A stretch of 41,908 nucleotides of DNA, taken from assembly GCA_017941505.1 (NCBI GenBank), contig JAGAWH010000220.1, forward strand, positions 1 to 41,908, in the 5' to 3' direction. This DNA comes from Faecalicoccus sp. Its GTDB lineage: Bacteria > Bacillota_I > Bacilli_A > Erysipelotrichales > Erysipelotrichaceae. The notes under the pieces are model-generated. The model saw only the letters and a program-made list of their open reading frames with translations, searched no databases and was not told where the DNA came from. The translations under genes and the position numbers were made by a program. This document shows, piece after piece, positions 33,548 to 41,908 of the stretch (positions within the stretch are counted from its first letter, which is position 1; each line of letters opens with the position of its first letter).

Positions 33548-35425
33548 AATCATCTTTAATTCTTCACCTGTTATCAAATTATAGATACCCGGTTTGCCAT
33601 ACACCGTGTAATACATCTTCTCTTTTTCGAGTGGTAAAGTATACCGGTCAATCACAAAATCACCAAATGCCTTAACCTGTTTTTCAGATAAACCCGATAC
33701 AACAAGCCAGCCAATATCATCCATTTCATCCATATGATCCAACAATTCATCCCTAAAGAACAACAAGATTTCCTTATCATCCGAAATGAATGCGATGTTG
33801 CATAATACACTCTCTTCTCCCTCGAAATCAAGAATATAATAATGATTTTTAATAATTTCAGTATGTGTATCAAATATCTCGTTTGGATCAATTTTTGCGA
33901 CTTTATCAAGAGCATCGACCATCACTAACATCAATTTTGCCGAATTGGAATTCTCAACCTCAAAAATATTAGGTTTCAATGCCGTTTTTTCATCCAAGGA
34001 GCATTCCCGCATAAACGCTGCAGACTCTCTGGTCTCAAATATTTTTTTACCTCTTTTTGTCAAGATATAAAAGCTATCCATATTCTCAACTGAATACTTT
34101 CCAAAGTATCCAAGATTATATAGTTTCTCAGAAGCTGCACTTAACTCTTGATAAGAATCTTCATCACCGGCATCCATATAATCCGGTTTATAAAAGCCGG
34201 TTTCTGCGATTCTCAATAAGTTATACAACATTGAATCTCCATAACTTCCGGTGATATCTTTAACGAACCGTTTTACACCGAAACTGTATTTCGATTTCTG
34301 GCTTTCTGAATAAGATAAAGAATCATCATTTACTGTTAAAATATCTTCTAAATTCGCATCTTGAAGAAATCCATCCAAATATTCATAGTACGTTCGATCC
34401 GTGTCTTCCCCTTCAGAAAACTCAATCGGCTTATCTGTATCCATAGAGTAAATAACCGGGTCTTGATACAATTTATATCCGATATTGCTGTAGGAGATCT
34501 CTAAATTTTCATTGGATACCAGCCGTTTCAATAAACGGTCGATATATTCTTTTGAATATCCGCACAGAACATAATGGTCAATGTCAAAACATGCATTTTC
34601 CATCATACCTTCCAACATATCAAAGTCATCTTGATTTTCTGATAAAATCCCAATAAAACAGATGGAATCATCTGAATTTTGACCCATATATTTAAACAGA
34701 AAATATTTACTTGCCAAAAGTAAGTTGATCGGATAAAAAGAATCATTATTATGCGATTCCATTTTCAACTTCGTTACTTCATGTGCTAAAAAACGAAGTT
34801 TTATCGAATTGCTGCCATCAATATTAAAACTTCGATCTTCGTACTCTACTTCATCTAAGGCAATGTACTTTTTTAAGAAGGAACGGGCCTGGCTGTTGGA
34901 AAAAGCCATAGCCCCGCGCTTTGTGATATTATATAAATCTCCATATCCCGACATTTCATACTTTGCCAAATATCCGCAATCATATAATTCATCAATGGCA
35001 GCTAAAATATCTTCCTTCGGGATAGGTTCGGCATCCGGCTGCCGGTCCGGTATTAATCCCATTCCGTTTACGGCATGAACCATACATACAATTTTAGCGT
35101 CCGTATTGGAAGATAACATATCCCTTTTGAATCGAGTGGCATTAAATGGAATTTTTGCGACATCGCTTTCATCAGTATGTAATAATTCCGGTTCTTCCGG
35201 AATCAATAATCCATCCGGATCATTTCCTTTGGGCATTTCATGAGTGGATCCCAATTTATTTCTTCTTTTCCGCAAGTCTTCAAGTTGTCGGACCAGCTCA
35301 TCATACTGGTCTGAGTTTCCAAGAGATTCTTTCAAAACCGGCAGCTGTTTTTCGTATTTCGCTATGATATCATCAATCTCCTTAAACGCCGCGCCTAAAT
35401 CCTGAATTAATTCTTTCTTAGACAT
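33545..35425 (-). CDS. Paralogue 1 of a two-unit protein family of unknown function
   Basis: A 626-residue protein of no family I recognise. It is an internal duplication. The first unit (~95-330) and second unit (~390-626) each hold, in order: a winged-helix-like block (ELYDCGYLAKYEMSGYGDLY then NITKRGAMAF; KLYNLGYFGKYSVENMDSFY then ILTKRGKKIF), an N.AKL helix, a segment like ILSENQDDFDMLEGM or FISDDKEILLFFRDEL, and an ending KLYQDPVIYSMDTDKPIEF or YYTVYGKPGIYNLITGEELK. The first ~60 residues are a coiled coil. AAGGAG precedes the ATG. Homologues lie at 35531-37477 and 39186-40880. No enzyme motif is evident; a DNA-binding or sensor role is a guess. Confidence 0.7.
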   Translation of the reverse strand: MSKKELIQDLGAAFKEIDDIIAKYEKQLPVLKESLGNSDQYDELVRQLEDLRKRRNKLGSTHEMPKGNDPDGLLIPEEPELLHTDESDVAKIPFNATRFKRDMLSSNTDAKIVCMVHAVNGMGLIPDRQPDAEPIPKEDILAAIDELYDCGYLAKYEMSGYGDLYNITKRGAMAFSNSQARSFLKKYIALDEVEYEDRSFNIDGSNSIKLRFLAHEVTKLKMESHNNDSFYPINLLLASKYFLFKYMGQNSDDSICFIGILSENQDDFDMLEGMMENACFDIDHYVLCGYSKEYIDRLLKRLVSNENLEISYSNIGYKLYQDPVIYSMDTDKPIEFSEGEDTDRTYYEYLDGFLQDANLEDILTVNDDSLSYSESQKSKYSFGVKRFVKDITGSYGDSMLYNLLRIAETGFYKPDYMDAGDEDSYQELSAASEKLYNLGYFGKYSVENMDSFYILTKRGKKIFETRESAAFMRECSLDEKTALKPNIFEVENSNSAKLMLVMVDALDKVAKIDPNEIFDTHTEIIKNHYYILDFEGEESVLCNIAFISDDKEILLFFRDELLDHMDEMDDIGWLVVSGLSEKQVKAFGDFVIDRYTLPLEKEKMYYTVYGKPGIYNLITGEELKMI

Positions 35426-35530
35426 AAACCTATTCTCCTTGTATTTAATATATCATGAAAACAATAAACAAGATTCGTTACTCTATTCCCAATAAATAAA
35501 CAGAAGCTATACCTTCAAACACGGGAAAAA

Positions 35531-37477
35531 TCAACATTTTTTTAATTCTTCACCTGTCATCAAATTATAAATTCCCTTTTCACCATATACCGTGTAATAA
35601 ATCTTCTCTTTTTCAAGAGGAAGCTCAAAATACTCTAATACAATATTCGCTAAGGCTTTAGCCTGGTCTTCAGTCAATCCCGATACGATTAAGTATCCGA
35701 TTTTTTTACTTTCTTTCATCTTCTCCAACAACTGTTCCTTAAAGAAAATGAAATGCTCCTTATCATCTAAAGTCATACCGATATGATACAGATCGCCGGC
35801 TTTTCCTTCTAAGAAATCCAAAATATAAAAGCGGTCACTGATTATACCATCATGCGCATAATATTCACCTTTTTCAGCGATGAGTCCTGTCTTATCAATG
35901 GCTTCTTCCTTCAACAAGATCAGCTTAGCCTCATTGGCATGATCAATCTCCATAATTTCAGGATCTTTCAATCCTGTATCATCATAAGAGAAAGCACGAA
36001 TCATAGATGAAGCGTCCCCTGTCGTATACGCTTTTATACCGCGTTTTGTCAAAACATAAAAGCTATCCATATTCTGAATTGTATATTTCCCATAATATCC
36101 CAGATCATACAATTTTTGGGCAGCCTGAACTAATGGACGGTACTCCTTTTCATCTAGAACATCCATATGACTTGCTTTGAAATAACCGGATTCTCCCATT
36201 CTCATTAAGCTGTATGTCATGGATGAACCATTCATGCCGCTGATATCCTTGATAAACTTTCTGGATTCATAATTATACTTCGCTTTTTTACTTTCCGAAT
36301 ACGATAAAGAAGAGAAATCCTCTTCCACAAGAATATCTTTTAAACGGATATCATCAAGAAGCTCATTTAAATGTTTATGATCCTGTACATCTTCTCCATC
36401 CAATTCCAGCGGTTCTCCGGTTTGCCAACTATAGATTGTCAAATCTTGATGCACCATAGTACAAAGCTTATTTTCAATATTTAGATCACAATGGGAGATA
36501 AGCCACTTTGAAAGAGCCTGAACATATTGATTTGAATATCCATATATCACGATATAATCATGATTAAAATAACTGTCTTCCAGAAGATTTTTAAACCGTT
36601 CAAAACATTCCGGATCATCGGATAAAATACCTGCCAATATAATTTGTGTATCAGTTCCTTCATATTCAATTCTAAAAGTATTATTAGACATGTGTATACC
36701 CTGTGCTTCAAAAGAAACACCATTTTTAAGATGTTTGATTTCATCCATGGCATCCATCATCTGTATACGTAATTTTACCGCATTATACCCATTGATCGAA
36801 TCGCTGTCATTAACAGGCAGCTTCCCGTTTATATAACCGGAAAGAAATGAACGGGAAGTCTTATTGGTAAAAATCTTTGCACCCCGATTCGATATTGTAT
36901 AAAGATATCCCAAGTCATCTATTTCGTATTTTGTTAAATAACCAAGCTCATACAATTCCTTTGAAACCTTTACAACATCTTCTTTTGTGGCATACTGAGT
37001 TCCGCTGCTTCGTTTTGGCATCTGGCCAATCGCATCCACTGCATGAAACAGACATACAATTTTCGCTAAGGTACCGGAAGACTCCATATATTCCACAAAC
37101 TCTTTTGTATTAAATTTCTTTTTTGCGTTATCACTTTCATAAATATGAAGGTTTTCCGAAGCCATCAACAGTTCTTCCAATTCATTATCATTGATAAACA
37201 GTGTTCCACTATTCAGGGCATAGGCAATTTCCGGTTCAAAGAAGTTCGACATTCTATAAATCTTAATAAACTTTTTCTTTGGATCTTTTTCATAATACGC
37301 TTCATAGAAAAGCACATATGGATCTGCAGCATTGGCCAATGTTTTATCGCTCATAGAATGAAGATCCATCTTTTTAAGACGATTTTGATGTTTTCTTAGC
37401 AGAGATTCTACATCAAGATCATCTGATTTTATTTTCATAAAGAAGTCAATATAATCGATATATTCATTTCTTCCCAT
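35531..37477 (-). CDS. Paralogue 2 of the two-unit family of unknown function
   Basis: A 648-residue relative of the genes at 33545 and 39186, with the same duplicated plan: KELYELGYLTKYEIDDLGYL and YTISNRGAKIF in unit 1, KLYDLGYYGKYTIQNMDSFY and VLTKRGIKAY in unit 2. It shares LSYSESKKAKYNYESRKFIK and DISGMNGSSM between units and ends YTVYGEKGIYNLMTGEELK. The N-terminal ~140 residues differ most from the relatives. The ribosome site is weak (GAGTGA). It ends about 105 bases before paralogue 1 begins. Function unknown. Confidence 0.7.
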   Translation of the reverse strand: MGRNEYIDYIDFFMKIKSDDLDVESLLRKHQNRLKKMDLHSMSDKTLANAADPYVLFYEAYYEKDPKKKFIKIYRMSNFFEPEIAYALNSGTLFINDNELEELLMASENLHIYESDNAKKKFNTKEFVEYMESSGTLAKIVCLFHAVDAIGQMPKRSSGTQYATKEDVVKVSKELYELGYLTKYEIDDLGYLYTISNRGAKIFTNKTSRSFLSGYINGKLPVNDSDSINGYNAVKLRIQMMDAMDEIKHLKNGVSFEAQGIHMSNNTFRIEYEGTDTQIILAGILSDDPECFERFKNLLEDSYFNHDYIVIYGYSNQYVQALSKWLISHCDLNIENKLCTMVHQDLTIYSWQTGEPLELDGEDVQDHKHLNELLDDIRLKDILVEEDFSSLSYSESKKAKYNYESRKFIKDISGMNGSSMTYSLMRMGESGYFKASHMDVLDEKEYRPLVQAAQKLYDLGYYGKYTIQNMDSFYVLTKRGIKAYTTGDASSMIRAFSYDDTGLKDPEIMEIDHANEAKLILLKEEAIDKTGLIAEKGEYYAHDGIISDRFYILDFLEGKAGDLYHIGMTLDDKEHFIFFKEQLLEKMKESKKIGYLIVSGLTEDQAKALANIVLEYFELPLEKEKIYYTVYGEKGIYNLMTGEELKKC

Positions 37478-37586
37478 TTTGTATCACTCTCTATCTGTCT
37501 TCGTTTATATCACTGTATAACGGATTATGGATTACTTGCCTCATCTATATCTAAAGGATGGTCATAAGATCAATCCATTCACTATA

Positions 37587-37627
37587 TTTTCTCTAAATCT
37601 ACTAAAAATATACAGATTTAGAGGAAA
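37587..37627. repeat. 41-bp imperfect palindrome, copy 1
   Basis: The arms TTTTCTCTAAATCT and AGATTTAGAGGAAA flank a loop ACTAAAAATATAC; one mismatch. A close relative lies at 39113-39153, on the other side of the ATPase gene. This copy lies about 110 bases upstream of paralogue 2 and 30 bases after the ATPase gene. Confidence 0.8.
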
Positions 37628-37657
37628 TTGAATATTTCGTATTTTGCTTATATTCAT

Positions 37658-39094
37658 TTATTCGTGAAATAGATCATCCAGTGTCACCTGACTTTGAACG
37701 AAATTGCTGTATTTATTTTTCTTTACGCCATACGTTGTAATCATAGTAATCTGAAGGGACTGTCTGGTACCTGTCATCCTTCGGAAAGTCTCAAGTTTAT
37801 TTCTAAGCACTATATCATACCCCTTGTCTATGACAAACTCATTGATCGAGTATTTCATCTCACAAAGATTAATGATTCGATCTCTGCGCTCCAGAACCAA
37901 ATCAATCTGTGCACCGTCTATTCCAAGTTCTTCATCACCCTTTGTGTACCATACGGACTCATCTGTCAGGACCCCGGAAATACCAAGCTTATGCTTTATC
38001 TGTCTAATATGGTCTTTACAAAGCTGCTCAAAAGTCAAACCTGCCCATGCCCGACGTGCCGGGTTATCAATCGTATTGCTCCAATAATGCTCGTCTTTTC
38101 CATAATGATCTTTGAGATATCTAAAATAAAATGCTGTGTAATAATCGGCCAGCTGGTAAAGTGCATCCTTCTTTTTTTTCTTATAAAAACCGGATACTCT
38201 GACAAATCCGCACGTAATTAGATCATTCAAAATCTTCGTGAGGTCTCCGTTTGCTGCCGTTCCTAATTTCAAAGAAAGCTCATTGCGGTTCATACCGCCG
38301 GTTTTCTCACTTAGTGTCTGTACAACGGATATATATTTTTCACTGTTGGAAAACAACGTTCTATAAAGATGTTCAAATTCATCCCACAATTCTCCGTTTT
38401 TTCTAAAGAAAAGACTATCGATGTTTTGACTATAAGATAATTTTGACCTAAGAAGATTCAGATAATACGGAATACCACCCATAATCATATAAGTTTCTGC
38501 AATTTCATATCGTGACCAGTTTATATTCTTAGATACGAGAAATTGCTCTGTTTCAGCCAGAGTAAAGGGCTCAAGATACATTCTGCATGTCTGCCTGTTG
38601 AAAAGCCCGCCCTTATTCTCATCCAAATTTGTAATCATCCAGGACGTCGCTGATCCGCATACAATGAATACAAGATCATTGCACGCAGATGCCCAATCAT
38701 TCCAAAACCATTCAAACGCATCCAAAAAACCTGATTTTGCGGTGTCCAACCACGGCATCTCATCAAAAAACACAACTTTTTTTTCATGGTTCTTAGAGCT
38801 GCTCAAATAATTTCTGAGATATTCAAACGCCTGCGCCCAGTCAGAAGGCACATCTATTTTTTGACCGGTTCTTCGATTATATTCAGCAGTGAAATTTCTG
38901 AGCTGATAAGATGTCGGTTGATTATAAGCTCCGGTCAATTTAAAGCTGAACGCATTATCAAAAAATTCATTAATCAGAAACGTTTTACCTACTCTTATTC
39001 GTCCGTAAACAATGATCAGCTGTGCGGTATTTGACTGCATGCACTCTTCAATGCGCCGCCATTCTTCCGCTCTTCCAATCACATTATTTTTCAT
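37658..39094 (-). CDS. Archaeal-type AAA ATPase with DUF234 nuclease-like domain
   Basis: A 478-residue protein. The ATPase part has Walker A YGRIRVGKTFLINEF (residues ~30-44), Walker B VVFFDEMPWLD and sensor LVFIVCGSATSWMI. A winged helix follows (MNRNELSLKLGTAANGDLTK). The C-terminal DUF234 region has IDLVLERRDRIINLCEMKYS, the D...ExK core of a PD-(D/E)XK fold. This is the ATPase_2 plus DUF234 architecture, widespread as stand-alone and often horizontally moved genes; its biological role is unclear. GGAGG 6 bases before the ATG at 39094 sets the start (the frame opens at 39124). It sits inside a run of three paralogues and is bracketed by two palindromes. Confidence 0.87.
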   Translation of the reverse strand: MKNNVIGRAEEWRRIEECMQSNTAQLIIVYGRIRVGKTFLINEFFDNAFSFKLTGAYNQPTSYQLRNFTAEYNRRTGQKIDVPSDWAQAFEYLRNYLSSSKNHEKKVVFFDEMPWLDTAKSGFLDAFEWFWNDWASACNDLVFIVCGSATSWMITNLDENKGGLFNRQTCRMYLEPFTLAETEQFLVSKNINWSRYEIAETYMIMGGIPYYLNLLRSKLSYSQNIDSLFFRKNGELWDEFEHLYRTLFSNSEKYISVVQTLSEKTGGMNRNELSLKLGTAANGDLTKILNDLITCGFVRVSGFYKKKKKDALYQLADYYTAFYFRYLKDHYGKDEHYWSNTIDNPARRAWAGLTFEQLCKDHIRQIKHKLGISGVLTDESVWYTKGDEELGIDGAQIDLVLERRDRIINLCEMKYSINEFVIDKGYDIVLRNKLETFRRMTGTRQSLQITMITTYGVKKNKYSNFVQSQVTLDDLFHE

Positions 39095-39112
39095 GAGTAT
39101 CCTCCAGTAAAC

Positions 39113-39153
39113 TTCCTCTAACATCTAATAAAAATATATAGATTTAGAGGAAA
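39113..39153. repeat. 41-bp imperfect palindrome, copy 2
   Basis: The arms TTCCTCTAACATCT and AGATTTAGAGGAAA flank a loop AATAAAAATATAT. It shares the right arm exactly, and most of the loop, with copy 1 at 37587-37627, in the same orientation. It lies within the upstream region of the ATPase gene, about 20 bases from the start codon, so it may also act as an operator or leader hairpin. Confidence 0.8.
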
Positions 39154-39159
39154 CAAATC

Positions 39160-39183
39160 AAGGTGAGACATAAGCCTCACCTT
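39160..39183. terminator. Hairpin after paralogue 3
   Basis: A perfect 8-base stem AAGGTGAG/CTCACCTT with an 8-base loop, directly after the stop codon at 39186. The minus-strand T-tract is poor (GATTTG), so termination strength is uncertain. Confidence 0.6.
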
Positions 39184-39185
39184 AA

Positions 39186-40880
39186 CTATGACGATTTCAA
39201 CTGTTCACCTGTCATCAAATTATAGATTTCTTTTTCACCGTATACCGTGTAATACACTTTTTCTTTTCCAAACGGAAGTTCAAACCGGTCCGCCACTAAA
39301 TTTGCCATGCTGACAGCCTGCTTCTTATTTAAACCGGATACTACTAGGCCTTTTATCGTTTCATAATTTCTTATTGTCTGCAGCAATTGATTTTTAAAGC
39401 CCGGCAGCAGTTCTTTTTCATCAATAACCCATCCAATATAAAGCCAGGCACCATCTTTTGTAGGAAAACCCAGAATATAATCATAAGGCTCACGAATCAC
39501 TTGATACTCTTCATTGGATTCGGTTTCATCTCTTATTTGAGCCTTATCCGTGGCTTCGATCAGCATCAATATCATCTTAGCCTGATTGGAATCATTGATT
39601 TGAGATGCATTAGGATTGTATATCACTTCACCAACATAAGAAATCTCATTTATCAAATTCGCAGTTTCCCTTGTCTCAAATGCCTTTTTCCCCTTTTTCG
39701 TCAAGACATAAAAGCTATCCATGTTTTCAACTGTAAATCTGCCAAAATATCCAAAATTGTATATTCTTTCAACAGAGGCAACAAGATCTTCATAAATCTT
39801 ATCATCCCTGGCCTCCGAATAAATCGCCTTGAAGACGCCGGGATTCGCTATTCTCGCTAACGCAAATATCATTGCAGGTTGATAATATCCACTGATATCT
39901 TTTATAAATCGTCTGGCTGTAAAAGTATACTTTGCCTTTGGGCTTTCCAAGTAGGTTAAACAATCCGGATCTTTTTTGGTTAAAATGTCTTCTAACGGAA
40001 TATCTTTCAACAATACATCCGCAGAGTCACCCATCTCATTTTCAATATTCTCTGTTGAAAATATAAGCGGCTCATCTGTATTTAAAGAATATATGACATC
40101 ATCTTTATAGAGCATATATCCAACTTTATTTTCTTTTAATGATGGATTCTTTGAAATAAGCCATTGCGAAAGATATTTAGCGTATTGGTTTGTATATGCA
40201 CATACCACAAGTTGGTTTTTATCAAAGGACACGTCCTTAATGAGTTCGGTAAGCGCATCAAAATCTTTTGGATCTTTGGATAAAATACCCGTGACATATA
40301 CTTTATAAGGTATATCTTCTCTTATATTTTCAAATAAGAAGTAATGTTTTTTCATGATCGCATTCGCCATAAAAAGGGAATGCGGATCATATAGCGATTC
40401 CATAATACTGCTGGCTAAAATACGCAGCTTTGCCGCATGGATTCCTTCAACGATATAATCTTGATCAAGTATGGATAATATTAATTCTTCCTTCACATAA
40501 TTCATAAGGAAAGAACGGGAAACTCTATTCACAAGAGCCTGCATACTGCGTCGGTTTGCCTTATAAAAATACCCCAGCCCTTCTACTTCATACTTATCGG
40601 TGTATCCCATATCGTATAATTCTTCTGTTGCCGCAAAAAGATTTTTTTCTTTCAACAACAATCCCGGGCCAAGCACCATTTCCGGAAATAAGCCCATATC
40701 ATCATAGGCAAAAACCAGACACATTACTTTGGCATCCGTATTGGAGGATTTCATATCCTTTTTAAATTGTTTGGCATCGAAAGGCATTTCAGCATTTTTA
40801 CTCTTATAAACGTGCAGTATCCCTTGCTCTTCCGGTACAATCAATTCATTGATTATATTCAAATATTCTTTATCGCTCAT
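39186..40880 (-). CDS. Paralogue 3 of the two-unit family of unknown function
   Basis: A 564-residue relative of the genes at 33545 and 35531. It has the same duplicated plan: ELYDMGYTDKYEVEGLGYFY and KANRRSMQAL in unit 1, RIYNFGYFGRFTVENMDSFY and VLTKKGKKAF in unit 2, ending YTVYGEKEIYNLMTGEQLKS. The frame opens at 40973, but AGGAGAG lies 9 bases before the ATG at 40880, and the resulting start MSDKEYLNIINE matches the short starts of the two relatives. It is separated from paralogue 2 by the ATPase gene. Function unknown. Confidence 0.7.
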   Translation of the reverse strand: MSDKEYLNIINELIVPEEQGILHVYKSKNAEMPFDAKQFKKDMKSSNTDAKVMCLVFAYDDMGLFPEMVLGPGLLLKEKNLFAATEELYDMGYTDKYEVEGLGYFYKANRRSMQALVNRVSRSFLMNYVKEELILSILDQDYIVEGIHAAKLRILASSIMESLYDPHSLFMANAIMKKHYFLFENIREDIPYKVYVTGILSKDPKDFDALTELIKDVSFDKNQLVVCAYTNQYAKYLSQWLISKNPSLKENKVGYMLYKDDVIYSLNTDEPLIFSTENIENEMGDSADVLLKDIPLEDILTKKDPDCLTYLESPKAKYTFTARRFIKDISGYYQPAMIFALARIANPGVFKAIYSEARDDKIYEDLVASVERIYNFGYFGRFTVENMDSFYVLTKKGKKAFETRETANLINEISYVGEVIYNPNASQINDSNQAKMILMLIEATDKAQIRDETESNEEYQVIREPYDYILGFPTKDGAWLYIGWVIDEKELLPGFKNQLLQTIRNYETIKGLVVSGLNKKQAVSMANLVADRFELPFGKEKVYYTVYGEKEIYNLMTGEQLKSS

Positions 40881-41029
40881 AAAACTGTTCTCTCCTAACA
40901 TCGATTTATATTCTTCTTTTGCACTATCTGTTACAACTTTGACTTTCAATCGCTTTCCCTCAAGAAAAGTCATTATTAATCATGGCATCTTATTCTTAAA
41001 CGACCTGTGAAAAATAATTTCCAATTAAA

Positions 41030-41053
41030 AACAACCACTATAAGCGATTGTTC
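41030..41053 (-). terminator. Terminator of the sortase-anchored protein gene
   Basis: On the minus strand AACAATC pairs imperfectly with GGTTGTT around a 9-10-base loop and runs into TTTTTAATTG, 9 bases after the stop codon at 41062. Confidence 0.6.
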
Positions 41054-41061
41054 TTAAATCA

Positions 41062-41908
41062 TCATTTTTCATACGATGTAATACAATAGAACATTCCCAT
41101 CAAAGAAGTAAACAGTAAACACATCCACAACATCGTATCTGTATGTGTACCGGTCGGTACTGATTTCTCATTCTGTATAGGAATGACTACCGCCGTTGAA
41201 CTATGACTGCTGCCTTCTGATTCTTTGCAGGTACATTCATTTCCAACAATCACAATATGAACCGATTTTTCAACATTGTTTTTATAGTAGGATTCTTTTA
41301 CAGCTTTATCCGTATTGAAATTCAGTGTAATCGTATATCCCCCGGAACACCATTTTTCATGATTCATATTCAGTTCCAAGAGATTCGGTTTTTCTTCTCC
41401 GTAATAAATATTAAACTCTCTTACTTCTGAACCCGATTCCACTACTGTTCCATCTACATCTCTTGTAACTCGCCATTCAATAAGTATCTTATTACCGGAA
41501 GGGTATTGATCATCAAAGATGACCCTGCTTCGATTGGCCAGATAATATAAAATATGAATAGGCTGTCCGGATTCAAATTCTTCCTTTTTGATTTCATCGA
41601 TTTTTTTGCTGAAAGGAGTTATGACAAGTTCACTTGAATCCGTGGAAAACACAAAATCCAATGTCAGATCCACATCTTTAAAAATATCAGTAGTTCCTTC
41701 TGTTTCCAAGCTTTCACTAATGACTTTATCACTAGGCTTTTTGAGCGTGACAAGAGAATACAGAGCATATGGAGTATCCGATCCATTATATCCTTCAATG
41801 GACCAATACGGTGTTCCTTCCAAATCTATTCTGTATTTCAAATTATAAACAGTATAAGAATTCGTCCGAGATTTCTTTACTGCATATCTATAAGCTCTTC
41901 TTTCTGCA
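41062..41908 (-). CDS. Sortase-anchored surface protein, C-terminal part (5' end outside window)
   Basis: The frame stays open to the right edge (upstream codons read AERRAYRYAVKKSRTNSY), so the TTG at 41841 is not the true start and the N-terminus is missing. The visible 282 residues are beta-rich, with domains ending KAVKESYYKNNVEKSVHIVI. They end in a sorting signal: SVPTGTHTD, then a hydrophobic helix (MLWMCLLFTSLMGMFYCI) and a short tail SYEK. VPTG-type signals are used by some pilus-class and class B sortases in Bacillota. The protein is therefore probably linked to the wall or a pilus. Its function is not recognised. Confidence 0.72.
   Translation of the reverse strand, partial: AERRAYRYAVKKSRTNSYTVYNLKYRIDLEGTPYWSIEGYNGSDTPYALYSLVTLKKPSDKVISESLETEGTTDIFKDVDLTLDFVFSTDSSELVITPFSKKIDEIKKEEFESGQPIHILYYLANRSRVIFDDQYPSGNKILIEWRVTRDVDGTVVESGSEVREFNIYYGEEKPNLLELNMNHEKWCSGGYTITLNFNTDKAVKESYYKNNVEKSVHIVIVGNECTCKESEGSSHSSTAVVIPIQNEKSVPTGTHTDTMLWMCLLFTSLMGMFYCITSYEK

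Noticed and set aside
37694..38221. Long plus-strand frame (175 codons) opposite the ATPase/DUF234 gene
   Set aside because: It is antisense to a clear protein family and has no start signal; a shadow frame.
33545..40880. Repeat units of the three paralogues as a CRISPR or DNA-level repeat array
   Set aside because: Similarity is at the protein level over ~240 residues; the DNA copies are well diverged and there are no regular short repeats.
41062..41841. Complete gene starting at 41841
   Set aside because: The start would be a TTG without a ribosome site and the frame is open to the window edge, so the gene is partial.

Overview
The window is AT-rich, densely packed bacterial DNA. Nearly every gene lies on the minus strand and has a clear AGGAGG-type ribosome binding site. 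A PolC-derived protein, a RelQ-type alarmone synthetase, an OmpR/histidine kinase pair, a VPTG-type sortase signal and Firmicutes-style polymorphic toxins point to a low-GC Bacillota, possibly an Erysipelotrichaceae-like gut or oral bacterium. The family level is inference; Bacillota is fairly firm. Almost all recognisable content is accessory: the window reads as a defence and conflict island.

Layout from left to right. (1) 1-8010: a BREX type 1 operon read leftwards, brxA-brxB-brxC-pglZ-pglX, with pglX running off the left edge. (2) 8379-13846: two tandem polymorphic toxin/immunity pairs that share an N-terminal half but carry different nuclease tips (CdiA-like PD-(D/E)XK with an Imm70-like protein; LHH with a SUKH/SMI1 protein), preceded by a large secreted protein. 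(3) 14325-19443: a compact six-gene overlapping operon of a WYL regulator, a PUA/EVE-like plus PD-(D/E)XK protein, a split PolC-like protein fused to a DnaB-type ATPase, a small protein and a zinc-ribbon protein. I do not recognise this combination as a named system, and it is the best candidate for something undescribed. (4) 19889-23371: two small proteins and a large secreted PASTA-like repeat protein. Its promoter region matches that of the secreted protein in block 2, and a 43-bp element recurs three times in blocks 2-4.

(5) 23668-27260: a frameshifted Pycsar-type (DUF5706-like) membrane effector, a YgbA-type nitrous-oxide-stimulated-promoter protein, and a RelQ/response regulator/histidine kinase operon. 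(6) 27407-30454: a four-module ADP-ribose protein (macro, NADAR, DUF6508-like, microbial PARG) coupled to a shikimate-kinase-like P-loop protein. (7) 30655-33483: a lone AAA15-type ATPase on the plus strand, then an XRE/ImmA-IrrE operon whose third gene (PIN-like start) is truncated. (8) 33545-40880: three paralogous ~600-residue proteins of unknown function, each an internal duplication, with an archaeal-type ATPase/DUF234 gene between copies 2 and 3 that is flanked by two related palindromes. (9) 41062 to the right edge: the C-terminal part of a sortase-anchored surface protein.

How the genes may work together: BREX, the block 3 cassette, the ADP-ribose protein, the Pycsar-like effector and the ATPases are each plausible independent anti-phage units. 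The toxin pairs would act between cells. The shared promoter block suggests that two of the secreted proteins are expressed together. No tRNA, rRNA, CRISPR array, integrase or complete insertion sequence was seen.
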